A stretch of DNA of 64,000 bases from Mesorhizobium zhangyense. Lineage in GTDB: Bacteria > Pseudomonadota > Alphaproteobacteria > Rhizobiales > Rhizobiaceae. The position numbers and the translations under genes are program-made. Positions 8,970-17,482 of the stretch are shown here, piece by piece. Location: assembly GCF_011045115.1 (NCBI RefSeq), contig NZ_JAAKZG010000009.1, positions 62,001 through 126,000 on the forward strand, written 5' to 3'. Position 1 is the first letter of the stretch; each line of letters starts with the position of its first letter. The notes beneath the pieces were generated by a model. That model ran no database searches and was not told the origin of the DNA. It saw nothing but the letters and a program-made list of their open reading frames with translations.

Positions 8970-10370
8970 TCAGCCCATAGCCTTCGCCAGCACCGAAAAG
9001 ACGCGAGCATCCTGGCACTGCGAAACGTTGAAGCGCAGGAAGCCTTTGGCCGATTGCGACAGGCTGAAAGCGTTGCCCGGTGCGAGCACAACATTGTCGG
9101 CTAGTGCGCGCTTCGCAATTTCGGCGGCATCGAGGCCCTCGGGCAGGCTGCACCATAACATCATGCCGGCACGGGGCTCGATCCATGGCGTCAGGCCGAG
9201 CGCTTTCAGGCGCAAGGTGGTTTCGCCCATGGCCCGGGCAAGGCGCTCGCGCAGCCCGTCGAGATGCTTCCTGTAGCTTCCGTCCCTGAGCATGCCGAGA
9301 ACAAGCTCAGCCGAGAAGGGCGCTCCGCCGAAGGTGGTTGCGATTTTCAGGTCCGCCAGCCCGTCGATCCAGTCGCCGCGTGCCGCGACAAAGCCGCAGC
9401 GCACCGAGGCCGATAAGGTCTTGGAGAAGCTGCCGATATGGATGACGCGCTGGAGCCCATCGAATGCAGCAAGCCGGGGCGCGGGTTCCCGCTCGAAGTC
9501 GGCAAAGATGTCGTCCTCGATGATGGTAAGGTCATGAAGGTCGGCGAGCTTGAGCAGGCGGTGGGCCGTGACCGGTGACAGCGTTGCACCTGTCGGGTTG
9601 TGGATCGCGGAGTTGGTTATGTAGAGCCGCGGGCGATGCTCGGTCAGCGCTTGGGCAAACAGGTCGATGTCCGGACCGTTCGGCGTATAGGGCACGCCCA
9701 CCACCTTCGCGCGATGCGCGCGCAGCATGGCGTGGAAATTGAAATAGCAGGGATCGTCGACCAGCACCGTGTCGCCGGGCTCGAGCAGGAAACGGCAAAT
9801 GAGATCGATCGCCTGGGTTCCCGATTCCGTCAGCATGATCTGGCCGGCCGGCGCTTCGATGCCGTGCGCGGCCAGTCGTCGAGACAGAAGCTGGCGCAAC
9901 GGCGGCAGGCCGAGCGGCGTTCCGTAGTCGGTGAGCATTGCCTGATCCGCGCGGGCGAGCGTGCGAAGCGCGCGGCGGATACCGGCATCGGGCATCCATG
10001 AGGCGGGGAGCCAGCCGCAACCCGGCTTGAGAACATGGTCGCCGGCCTCCAGCGACTGGCGCGACACCCAGAGCGGGTCGACGGCACGGTCGAGCCTTGG
10101 ACCGATTTCGGCAAGTGACAGCGGTATCGGGTGGCCCGCCACATAGAAACCCGCGCCGCGCCGCGACTGGATAATGCCTTCGGCGCTGAGCCGGTCATAG
10201 GCTTCGACCACCGTCGATTTGGAAACCTGCATGGTCTCGGCGAAGCTGCGGATGGAGGGCAGTTTCGCCCCGGGAGCGAGCGAGCGGCCCGCAATCCGCT
10301 TGCGGATTGCCTGCATGACGCGCTCGACCAGCGTGCTGCCGTCTTCAACGAGAAGGTTATGGACAGTCAT
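8970..10370 (-). CDS. MocR-type (GntR/aminotransferase) transcriptional regulator
   Basis: A 466-residue MocR regulator: an N-terminal GntR winged helix (APGAKLPSIRSFAETMQVSKSTVVEAYDRL) joined to a fold-type I aminotransferase domain. The PLP lysine is in SFSKTLSASVRCGFV, and the FFNF/YFNFHAML and TNSAIHNPTGATLS segments fit the family. Such proteins sense PLP or amino compounds and usually control a divergent transporter or PLP gene. The frame is open to 10442, but only the ATG at 10370 has a Shine-Dalgarno (GGAG, nine bases away), and an operator-like palindrome lies just upstream. It is divergent from an EamA exporter. Confidence 0.9.
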   Translation of the reverse strand: MTVHNLLVEDGSTLVERVMQAIRKRIAGRSLAPGAKLPSIRSFAETMQVSKSTVVEAYDRLSAEGIIQSRRGAGFYVAGHPIPLSLAEIGPRLDRAVDPLWVSRQSLEAGDHVLKPGCGWLPASWMPDAGIRRALRTLARADQAMLTDYGTPLGLPPLRQLLSRRLAAHGIEAPAGQIMLTESGTQAIDLICRFLLEPGDTVLVDDPCYFNFHAMLRAHRAKVVGVPYTPNGPDIDLFAQALTEHRPRLYITNSAIHNPTGATLSPVTAHRLLKLADLHDLTIIEDDIFADFEREPAPRLAAFDGLQRVIHIGSFSKTLSASVRCGFVAARGDWIDGLADLKIATTFGGAPFSAELVLGMLRDGSYRKHLDGLRERLARAMGETTLRLKALGLTPWIEPRAGMMLWCSLPEGLDAAEIAKRALADNVVLAPGNAFSLSQSAKGFLRFNVSQCQDARVFSVLAKAMG

Positions 10371-10390
10371 CTGTGCTGGCTCCGTCATCA

Positions 10391-10412
10391 GTACAGTTCG
10401 TACGAATTGTAC
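10391..10412. promoter_or_regulatory. Palindrome between MocR gene and EamA transporter
   Basis: A 22-bp near-perfect palindrome: outer arms GTACA/TGTAC around a perfect TTCGTACGAA core, with one mismatched pair. It lies 20 bp upstream of the chosen MocR start and about 60 bp before the EamA start, the usual place for a MocR operator. Binding is inferred. Confidence 0.55.
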
Positions 10413-10474
10413 CGCCCTGTCTCTGGAAATACCAGCCGCCACAAACGATACCGCCTGAAAACGGAACAGATGAA

Positions 10475-11335
10475 ATGGAAAAGGTCACGAGCGGCTGGAT
10501 CAACGGGTTTGTCGGCGTGCTGATCTTCAGCGGATCGCTGCCGGCCACGCGTGCAGCGGTGGCGGATTTCGATCCGGTATTCCTGACCGTTGCGCGGGCG
10601 ACGATCGCGGCTGTCCTTGCGCTCGCCTTTCTCGTCATCTTCCGCGAAAAGCGGCCCGCGCGCGCCGACCTCGTTTCGTTGGTCGTTGTGGCGCTCGGCG
10701 TGGTCGTCGGCTTCCCGCTGCTGACGGCGCTTGCGCTCCAATACGTCGCTGCCGCGCATTCCATCGTCTTCGTTGGCCTGCTGCCACTTGCCACGGCCAT
10801 TTTCGGCGTTCTGCGCGGGGGTGAAAGGCCGAAGCCGGCGTTCTGGCTGTTTTCCTGCATCGGCAGCGCGCTGGTTGCGGGCTTTGCGCTGATGCAGGGC
10901 GTTGAAGCATCGCCAGTCGGCGACAGCCTGATGCTCGGCGCAATCATTGCCTGTGGCCTGGGCTACGCCGAGGGCGCAAAGCTGTCGCGCAGGCTCGGCG
11001 GCTGGCAGGTGATTTCCTGGGCGCTCGTGTTGTCGCTTCCCGTCATGATTCCGCTGGCTCTTTATACCCTGCCATCGTCATGGGACGGTATTGGCGGTCA
11101 GGCCTGGCTCGGCCTTGGCTACGTGTCGCTGTTCAGCATGCTGGTCGGCTTCATCTTCTGGTATCGTGGTCTGGCGCAGGGCGGCATCGCCGCGGTCGGC
11201 CAGTTGCAGCTGCTTCAGCCGTTCTTCGGGCTGGTCCTTGCCGCGACCTTGCTGCATGAGACGGTCGGCTGGTCGATGATTGCGGTCACCGGCGCGGTCG
11301 TGCTGTGCGTGGCGGGAGCGAAACGCTTCGCCTGA
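10475..11335 (+). CDS. EamA (DMT superfamily) transporter
   Basis: A 286-residue inner-membrane protein with ten predicted helices in two EamA repeats: the first contains SGSLPATRAAVADFDPVFLTVARAT, the second FSMLVGFIFWYRGLAQGG and the GQLQLLQPFFGLVLAATLLHE signature. DMT transporters usually export amino acids or small metabolites. The start at 10475 (MEKVTSGW) is chosen over longer in-frame options because those would run through the MocR palindrome. It is divergent from the MocR regulator, which probably controls it. The substrate is unknown. Confidence 0.88.
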   Translation: MEKVTSGWINGFVGVLIFSGSLPATRAAVADFDPVFLTVARATIAAVLALAFLVIFREKRPARADLVSLVVVALGVVVGFPLLTALALQYVAAAHSIVFVGLLPLATAIFGVLRGGERPKPAFWLFSCIGSALVAGFALMQGVEASPVGDSLMLGAIIACGLGYAEGAKLSRRLGGWQVISWALVLSLPVMIPLALYTLPSSWDGIGGQAWLGLGYVSLFSMLVGFIFWYRGLAQGGIAAVGQLQLLQPFFGLVLAATLLHETVGWSMIAVTGAVVLCVAGAKRFA

Positions 11336-11351
11336 TGCAGTTTGGGGAAGG

Positions 11352-13427
11352 CTACGCCCTGTTTCCTTGCAAAACCGTCAATTTCGGCTTTTTGGCGCCG
11401 CGCGCGATCATCCATTCGCGCGCTGTCTCGTCCGGCATCGGGAAGGCGATGGAATAGCCCTGAACCTGGTCGCAGCCGACGGACAGGAGCGACTTCAGTT
11501 CCTCGTCCGTCTCCGCGCCCTCTGCAATAATGGAGATACCGAGGCCGCGGGCGAGTTCGGTAATGGCGCGCACGATCTTGGAGTTGTCACCATTCGCGTC
11601 GATGTTCTGGACGAAGCGGCGGTCGATCTTCAGCCGGTCGATCTCGTTCGGATTGACGTGGCTGAGCGAGGCGTAGCCGGTGCCGAAATCGTCCAGCTCG
11701 AGGTGGACACCGGCGGAACGGATATGACGCAGCTTGGCGGCTATGCCGGTCTGTTCGTCGTCGAGAATGACGGATTCGACGATTTCCAGCGACAGCTTGT
11801 CTGCCGGAAGGCCGGCTTTCTCCAGGGTTTCGAACAGGAAGGCGTCGAAATCGATCTCGCGCAGTTCGGCCCCGGAAACATTGACGGCGAGGCGGCCGAA
11901 ATCGATGCCGTCGCGATGCCACTCGGCTGCCGCGCCGATGGCCTTGGTGATGACGATGCGCCCGATGGCCACCATCAGTCCTGATTTTTCCGCCGCCGGA
12001 ATGAACTCACCGGGTGAAACCATGCCGCGTTCCGGGTGCTTCCACCGCACCAGCGCTTCGATGCCGGTGATGCTGTTCTTCGACATCGATATTTGCGGCT
12101 GGAAGAACACGTTGAAGGATTCGTCGGCAATCGCCTGCTTGAGGTCGCTTTCGAGCTCGCGGCGGTGCTCCAGTTCGCGCCGCAACTCTTCCGAGAAGAA
12201 GGAAACCCCGCCACCGCCGAGCTTCTTGGCCGAATAGAGCGCGAGGTCGGCGTGCACGATCAGGTCTTCGGCGTTGTCGGCGTCGACCGGGTAGACGGCG
12301 ATGCCAGCGCTAGCGCCCGGATTGATCAGCTTGCCCTGATAGACGATCGGATCGTTGATGCGATCGAGAATGCGCCGGGCAACCATGTTGATGTCTTCGG
12401 TCGTGCCCGCGCCGTTCAGCAGCATGACGAACTCATCGCCGCCCAGGCGGGCACAGAGATCGGAAGCGCGGCAGGCATCGCGCATGCGCTGCGCCGTGAC
12501 CACCAGTACATAGTCGCCCGCGGCATGGCCGAGCGTATCGTTGATCTGCTTGAAGCGGTCGAGATCGAGCTGCACCACGGCAAGGCGCTCGCTGCGCCGG
12601 TGCGCGCCTTTTATCAGTGCGTCGAAATGATCGGTCAGGAAAGTGCGATTGTGCAGGCCGGTCAATCCGTCATGCACGGCGATGAAGGCCATGGAATTGC
12701 GCGCGTCGACCAGCTCAAGCGTCCTGCGGCGGATCATGTTCGACATCGGCTGGAAGATGAACAGCGCCACCATGATGATCACGCCGATGATGGCGTAGTA
12801 CAGCATGCGATGGAGATCGAGCAGGCTGGTGAGGCGCTGGTTGGCGAAGGCTTCGATGCGGTCGCCAAGCGCACTGTAACCGGCCAGCGTCGCACTTGCC
12901 ACCGTCTCGTCCAGCGAGGCGCGCCCGGTGTCCAGCTTGTATTGAACGACACCGCCGCCCATGCCGAGCTGGGACTCAAAGGCCGAGATGAAGCGCCAGC
13001 CATTGGCGGCAAGGCCGGTCGAAAAGAAGTCGAGATGATAAGGTTTCGCAAAAAGCACGCTTTCGATCGTGTTGGGGTCGAGGCGTGCTTCGGATGTAGC
13101 GCTTGCACCCGTCCGCTCAAGAAGGAGATCGTAATTCTGCTCGAATTCGGTCGTTGCCTCCCTCAGTGCTTTGACCAGCGCGGGCTGCTGGTCGCGCGCG
13201 GCGCTGTTGACCGTGCTTGCGAGGAAGACGACACGCTGCGAGAGGGCTTTCTGGGTGTTTGCGAGTATCAGCAAACTCTGGTCGCGTTGCTGGGAGGCCA
13301 TCATCTGCTGCAGCATGATGAACGACGCCGTCGCCATCGCCGCGATGATGAGCAGCGCGACCCAGTACGCGCCCTTGATAAGCAGGATAAGCCGGTCAGA
13401 ACCGGCATTGATCTGCGGCTGCGACAT
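11352..13427 (-). CDS. Membrane-bound GGDEF-EAL cyclic-di-GMP protein
   Basis: A 691-residue protein. The N-terminus has a membrane helix at about 16-38, a periplasmic helical region (residues 40-205) resembling PilJ-type sensor domains, and a second helix near 210-226. A GGDEF domain follows, with an intact GGDEF at 329-333 preceded by NDTLGHAAGDY; then an EAL domain, with EAL at 457-459 and the later NVSG, DDFGTGYASL and IDRRFV-type motifs. Both active sites look complete, so it could make and break cyclic-di-GMP, with the sensor setting the balance. It is convergent with the EamA gene and divergent from gcdH. Confidence 0.93.
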   Translation of the reverse strand: MSQPQINAGSDRLILLIKGAYWVALLIIAAMATASFIMLQQMMASQQRDQSLLILANTQKALSQRVVFLASTVNSAARDQQPALVKALREATTEFEQNYDLLLERTGASATSEARLDPNTIESVLFAKPYHLDFFSTGLAANGWRFISAFESQLGMGGGVVQYKLDTGRASLDETVASATLAGYSALGDRIEAFANQRLTSLLDLHRMLYYAIIGVIIMVALFIFQPMSNMIRRRTLELVDARNSMAFIAVHDGLTGLHNRTFLTDHFDALIKGAHRRSERLAVVQLDLDRFKQINDTLGHAAGDYVLVVTAQRMRDACRASDLCARLGGDEFVMLLNGAGTTEDINMVARRILDRINDPIVYQGKLINPGASAGIAVYPVDADNAEDLIVHADLALYSAKKLGGGGVSFFSEELRRELEHRRELESDLKQAIADESFNVFFQPQISMSKNSITGIEALVRWKHPERGMVSPGEFIPAAEKSGLMVAIGRIVITKAIGAAAEWHRDGIDFGRLAVNVSGAELREIDFDAFLFETLEKAGLPADKLSLEIVESVILDDEQTGIAAKLRHIRSAGVHLELDDFGTGYASLSHVNPNEIDRLKIDRRFVQNIDANGDNSKIVRAITELARGLGISIIAEGAETDEELKSLLSVGCDQVQGYSIAFPMPDETAREWMIARGAKKPKLTVLQGNRA

Positions 13428-13460
13428 GTCCCGGATAGCCCCTTAAACCCGCGATGTCAG

Positions 13461-13485
13461 TTGTGCGGTGGGATCATCCGCACAA
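13461..13485. promoter_or_regulatory. Inverted repeat upstream of GGDEF-EAL gene
   Basis: TTGTGCGG (13461-13468), nine bases, then CCGCACAA (13478-13485), a perfect 8-bp inverted repeat 34 bp upstream of the GGDEF-EAL start and in the shared region with gcdH. It could be an operator or a leader hairpin; nothing more can be said. Confidence 0.35.
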
Positions 13486-13639
13486 AAAAGTTAACGACTG
13501 GACAAGTCGTTGTGAAAGTTTTCATTTATTCACACAAAATACCGCGAAAGGCAGAGATTTTTTTGCGATCGGCGATCGCATTTGGTAGATGGGGCATCAA
13601 AAGCTTTTGCCCTTGCAAGCGTTCTGCGGTAGAGTAATA

Positions 13640-13653
13640 TTTCAAGCTTCAAA
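13640..13653. promoter_or_regulatory. Operator-like palindrome ahead of gcdH
   Basis: TTTCAAGCTTCAAA, 17 bp upstream of the gcdH start codon. It differs at one position from the perfect palindrome TTTCAAGCTTGAAA at 48981-48994 before the anthraniloyl-CoA operon. A common MarR-type regulator is inferred. Confidence 0.5.
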
Positions 13654-13670
13654 TAAATCTGGGAAACGCC

Positions 13671-14876
13671 ATGAACGTCGAAAAAAAGGTGGGGAGCGCG
13701 GCCTCCTTCGTTTGGAATGATCCTTTCCTTCTGGAGGATCAGCTGACCGAGGACGAACGCATGATCCGCGACGCGGCAGCAGCCTTTGCCGTCGACAAGC
13801 TCGCGTCGCGCATCGAAGACGCCTATCTCAATGAGAAGACGGACCCGGCGATTTTCCGCGAAATGGGTGATGCGGGCCTGCTCGGCATCACCATCCCGGA
13901 AGAATATGGCGGCCTCGGCGCAGGCTACGTCACCTACGGGCTGGTTGCGCGCGAGGTCGAGCGCGTCGACAGCGGCTACCGCTCGATGATGAGCGTGCAG
14001 TCGTCGCTGGTCATGTATCCGATCCATGCCTACGGCTCGGAGGAACAGCGCAAGAAGTACCTGCCCAAGCTCGCCTCGGGCGAGTGGATCGGCTGCTTCG
14101 GCCTGACCGAGCCGGACGCCGGTTCCGATCCGGGCGGCATGAAGACCCGTGCTGAGAAGACGGCCAACGGCTATAAGATTTCCGGCTCGAAGATGTGGAT
14201 TTCCAACGCGCCCATCGCCGACGTGTTCGTCGTCTGGGCGAAGTCGGCCGCCCATGACAACCAGATCCGCGGCTTTGTGCTGGAAAAGGGCATGAAGGGC
14301 CTGTCGGCGCCGAAGATCGACGGCAAGCTGTCGCTGCGCGCCTCAATCACCGGCGAAATCGTCATGGAAGGCGTCGAAGTCGGCGAAGACGCGCTGCTGC
14401 CGAATGTATCGGGCTTGAAAGGTCCGTTCGGCTGCCTCAACCGCGCCCGCTACGGCATTTCCTGGGGTGCGATGGGTGCTGCCGAAGATTGCTGGCACCG
14501 CGCGCGGCAATATGGCCTCGACCGCAAGCAGTTCGGCAAGCCGCTGGCGCAGACGCAGCTGTTCCAGAAGAAGCTTGCCGACATGCAGACCGAAATCGCG
14601 CTCGGCCTTCAGGCTTCGCTCCGCGTTGGCCGGCTGATGGACGAGCACAAGTTTGCACCGGAGATGATTTCCATCGTCAAGCGCAACAATTGCGGCAAGG
14701 CGCTGGATATCGCCCGGCAGGCTCGCGACATGCATGGCGGCAACGGCATCCAGATCGGCTACCACATCATGCGCCACGCGCAGAACCTGGAGACGGTCAA
14801 CACCTATGAAGGCACGCACGACGTCCACGCGCTGATCCTCGGAAGGGCGCAGACGGGCTTGCAGGCGTTCTTCTGA
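13671..14876 (+). CDS. gcdH: Glutaryl-CoA dehydrogenase
   Basis: A 401-residue acyl-CoA dehydrogenase family flavoenzyme. It oxidises and decarboxylates glutaryl-CoA to crotonyl-CoA, the meeting point of lysine, tryptophan and some aromatic routes. The [14 protein letters not shown]-like segment (here [14 protein letters not shown]), the arginine-rich RYGISWG motif and the C-terminal [15 protein letters not shown], with the catalytic Glu near 380, are diagnostic of the glutaryl-CoA group. The ATG at 13671 follows a weak GGGAAA. An operator-like palindrome lies just upstream and matches one 35 kb away at the 2-aminobenzoyl-CoA operon. Confidence 0.93.
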   Translation: MNVEKKVGSAASFVWNDPFLLEDQLTEDERMIRDAAAAFAVDKLASRIEDAYLNEKTDPAIFREMGDAGLLGITIPEEYGGLGAGYVTYGLVAREVERVDSGYRSMMSVQSSLVMYPIHAYGSEEQRKKYLPKLASGEWIGCFGLTEPDAGSDPGGMKTRAEKTANGYKISGSKMWISNAPIADVFVVWAKSAAHDNQIRGFVLEKGMKGLSAPKIDGKLSLRASITGEIVMEGVEVGEDALLPNVSGLKGPFGCLNRARYGISWGAMGAAEDCWHRARQYGLDRKQFGKPLAQTQLFQKKLADMQTEIALGLQASLRVGRLMDEHKFAPEMISIVKRNNCGKALDIARQARDMHGGNGIQIGYHIMRHAQNLETVNTYEGTHDVHALILGRAQTGLQAFF

Positions 14877-14926
14877 GAGTTTGAGAAAACAGCCGGGCTA
14901 GCGTCTTTCCGGCTCTGGTCGAGCCG

Positions 14927-15039
14927 CCCCTCATCCCCTGCCGGGACCTTCTCCTCGTAAGAACGGGGAGAAGGAGGCTGGCTGCGACGTTGACGGCTCC
15001 CTCTCCCCGTTCTTACGGGGAGAGGTTAAGGGTGAGGGG
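14927..15039. repeat. Palindromic intergenic repeat
   Basis: The gap between gcdH and the enolase-superfamily gene holds a long inverted repeat. The inner arms are a perfect 15-bp pair (14957-14971 with 15002-15016, GTAAGAACGGGGAGA and complement). Each half can also fold on itself around GGGGAGA, and the outer ends CCCCTCA (14927) and TGAGGGG (15033) pair as well. Elements of this style recur between genes in Mesorhizobium (from memory). It probably also marks the 3' ends of both flanking genes. Confidence 0.75.
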
Positions 15040-15090
15040 CTGTTTCCAGCAGACCTGAAACGATCTAGTTGCCCAACTGAATTTTGATCA

Positions 15091-16209
15091 TCAGGCAATA
15101 CAGGCGAAGATCGGTTCGCCAAGTGCTCCTACATCGACTTCGACCCCAAGCCCCGGACCATCGGGCAAAGTCATCGCGCCACCCGAGATCCTGAAATCGG
15201 CCCGCGCATTGGCAACCGTCACCCAGTTGTGAAAATCGACGGTGTGCTGCCTGAGCCCCTCCGGTGTCGACAGCAGCAGGCCGGAATAGGCGGCCGTATC
15301 GATCTGCGCGCCGCCGGTGTCCTCGATCGTGATCTTGAGGTTTTTCGCGATGGCGATATCGCGCAGCAGTTTCGCCTTGGTCAGCCCGCCGACGCGGGCG
15401 AGTTTTATAGTGATGCCGTCGACCAGCCCGTCCGCAATTGCCCGCAGCAGCACATCGGCGCTGTCTATCGTCTCGTCCAGCACCAACGGGCGCTCGCAGG
15501 CACGGCGAATGGCGAGGTTCTCGTCGTAGCTCGCGCAGGGCTGCTCCAGCGCGTAGTCGATGTCGCGGGTCGCCATGAGGAAGCGGCGGGTCTCGGCGGT
15601 GCCCCAACTGCCATTGGCATCGCAAAAGAGCACCGTGCCGGCCGGAACCGCGCCGCGAACCGCTTCCAGCCGCGCAATATCCTCGTCCACCTCGAGGCCG
15701 ACCTTGACCTGAAGGCGGTGATAGCCCTCGGCAATGTATTTTCGCGCCCGCGCCGCCATGGCGTCCGGCGCTTCCTGCGCCAGCGAGCGATAGAGAGGCA
15801 GGCTTGAACCTTCCGCCCCGCCGGTCATTGATGCGAGTGACAGGCCACTACGCCGCCCGGCCAGATCCCACAGCGCCATGTCGATCGCCGACTTCGCGTA
15901 GGGATGGCCTTTCAGGAGCAAATCCATACGCCGGTTCAGCGCCTCGATGCCTGTGGCGTCGTGGCCGAGCAAAGTGGGTGCAAGCTCGCGCATCGCCGCG
16001 CGTGCGCCTTCGGCGAAGGCCGGATCATAAAAACTGCCGAGCGGCGCCATTTCGCCATAGCCGACAAAACCGTCGCGCGAACTGATCTCGACAATCGTCG
16101 AATCGAAACCCTCCGCGCTGCGTCCGCCCGAGCAGCGATAGGTGCCGTCGCGAAAGGGCTGCCATTGACGGTAGAGGCGGATGCTTGAGATGGCTGTTGC
16201 CGGCGGCAT
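15091..16209 (-). CDS. Enolase-superfamily (mandelate racemase/muconate lactonizing) enzyme
   Basis: A 372-residue enzyme with an N-terminal capping domain and a TIM barrel. Barrel residues can be placed: Q167-V-K169 at the usual KxK site, the metal-binding Asp in FCDANGSW, Glu in ALEQPC and acidic residues in VLDETID, then K269 in ITIKLARVGG. Lysines on both barrel faces about 100 residues apart are typical of racemases and dehydratases such as hydroxyproline-betaine 2-epimerase (HpbD) and cis-3-hydroxyproline dehydratase. The frame opens with a GTG at 16242, but the ATG at 16209 has AGGGA just upstream. The downstream neighbour in reading direction is a repeat. A proline-derivative substrate is a guess from context. 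Confidence 0.82.
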   Translation of the reverse strand: MPPATAISSIRLYRQWQPFRDGTYRCSGGRSAEGFDSTIVEISSRDGFVGYGEMAPLGSFYDPAFAEGARAAMRELAPTLLGHDATGIEALNRRMDLLLKGHPYAKSAIDMALWDLAGRRSGLSLASMTGGAEGSSLPLYRSLAQEAPDAMAARARKYIAEGYHRLQVKVGLEVDEDIARLEAVRGAVPAGTVLFCDANGSWGTAETRRFLMATRDIDYALEQPCASYDENLAIRRACERPLVLDETIDSADVLLRAIADGLVDGITIKLARVGGLTKAKLLRDIAIAKNLKITIEDTGGAQIDTAAYSGLLLSTPEGLRQHTVDFHNWVTVANARADFRISGGAMTLPDGPGLGVEVDVGALGEPIFACIA

Positions 16210-16334
16210 GCGTTTCCCTGCGTGCTGGAGGTGAGTTTGCACACAGTAGCCTCGACGGCACCCGCCTGACGCGAAGGATGCGCCGGATAACCAAGTCGCT
16301 TTTGTGATAACGGCCTCTCTCGCCGTGACGCGAG

Positions 16335-17315
16335 CTACTTCGTCGTCGCCTGGAACTTGCTCATCAGATACGGCCCGGAACGCACCGGCGCGTATTTCGG
16401 CGCTTCACCGGGCGCGAGACACTGTTCCAGGCAGATGATCTCGGCATCCCAGTTGGGCTGGTGGAAGAAGGCCAGCGACTGGCGTCGCGCCATGCCGCCA
16501 TCTTCGGGTGAGGGGTTGACCACGCGGTGCATGGTCGAGACCCAGCGGTCGTTCGTCCACAGCGCCATCAGGTCGCCGATATTGATGACGAAGGCGCCCG
16601 GCACCGGCGGCACGGGCGTCCAGTTGCCGTCGGGCGTGATGAGTTCGAGGCCCCTGGACCCTGCCTGCGGCAGCAGGATGGTGAGGCTGCCATAGTCGGT
16701 ATGTGCGCCGGCGCGAAGCTGGCCGGGTTTTGGCGGCACGGTCTGTTCCGGATAGTTCAGCGCGCGTAGTGCGCTGATCGGGGCATCGATGAAGGCATCG
16801 AAATAGTCTTCTGGCAGTTTGAGGCTGACTGCGAACAGCCGCATGATGCGGGCGGCGAGATCTTCAAGCGCGGCGTAATAAGCCTTCCATGCCGGCACGA
16901 AGCCGTCCGGCGTATCGGGCCAGATCGTCGGCGCATAGCAGAAGGCGAGCGCCTGTTCGTCGGTCATGCCGGCCGGCACGCTCAGCGGCCCACCATTGAA
17001 ACTTTCCTTGAGATCGGGCGGGCTGTCGACATCGCGCGATTTTGCCAGCGCCTCCAGTTCCGGACCGAGATAGCCGTATGGATAACCCTTGTAGCACGCT
17101 CTCGCTTTCTGTTTTTCGTCCTGCGACAGATCGAAGAAATCATGCGCCTTGCCCCACACGGCATCGATGACCTGTTGCGGCACGCCATGGTTGGCGATGG
17201 CCAGAAACCCCGTCGAGCGGCAGATCGCGTCGACCTCGGCACCAAACCGCTGGCGCTCTTCCGCGTCCGCTTTTTCGAAACGACCGAGATCGAAGACGGG
17301 AAACTGCGCGGCCAT
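16335..17315 (-). CDS. 2-oxoglutarate/Fe(II)-dependent oxygenase (isopenicillin N synthase family)
   Basis: A 326-residue protein with the N-terminal DIOX_N domain (FPVFDLGRF, then FLAIANHGVP) and the double-stranded beta-helix core. The iron ligands are His205 and Asp207 (AHTDYGSLTIL) and His263 (TMHRVVNPS); the co-substrate-binding arginine follows in RRQSLAFFHQP. Bacterial relatives hydroxylate or oxidise small molecules of varied kinds, so no substrate is given. GGAG lies eight bases before the ATG. It is transcribed towards the enolase-superfamily gene (125 bp) and may share an operon with it. Confidence 0.87.
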   Translation of the reverse strand: MAAQFPVFDLGRFEKADAEERQRFGAEVDAICRSTGFLAIANHGVPQQVIDAVWGKAHDFFDLSQDEKQKARACYKGYPYGYLGPELEALAKSRDVDSPPDLKESFNGGPLSVPAGMTDEQALAFCYAPTIWPDTPDGFVPAWKAYYAALEDLAARIMRLFAVSLKLPEDYFDAFIDAPISALRALNYPEQTVPPKPGQLRAGAHTDYGSLTILLPQAGSRGLELITPDGNWTPVPPVPGAFVINIGDLMALWTNDRWVSTMHRVVNPSPEDGGMARRQSLAFFHQPNWDAEIICLEQCLAPGEAPKYAPVRSGPYLMSKFQATTK

Positions 17316-17482
17316 GATGAACTCCAGATCTGAACTGACGCGCGATCCTAGCCAGCCGCCAAACCGGCTTCCAGAGCAGGTTGATGGATTCTATTGGACG
17401 AATGCCTGCCTGCGGTCGTATTTCCGATAGAACGGAGACACGCCCGACGGCAGAGTCGGTTCATGAAACGAGGCGACCCGGC

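Noticed and set aside
13565-13579. GCGATCGGCGATCGC repeat as an operator
   Set aside because: Two overlapping GCGATCGC-like words are common in GC-rich rhizobial DNA; not enough to call a site.
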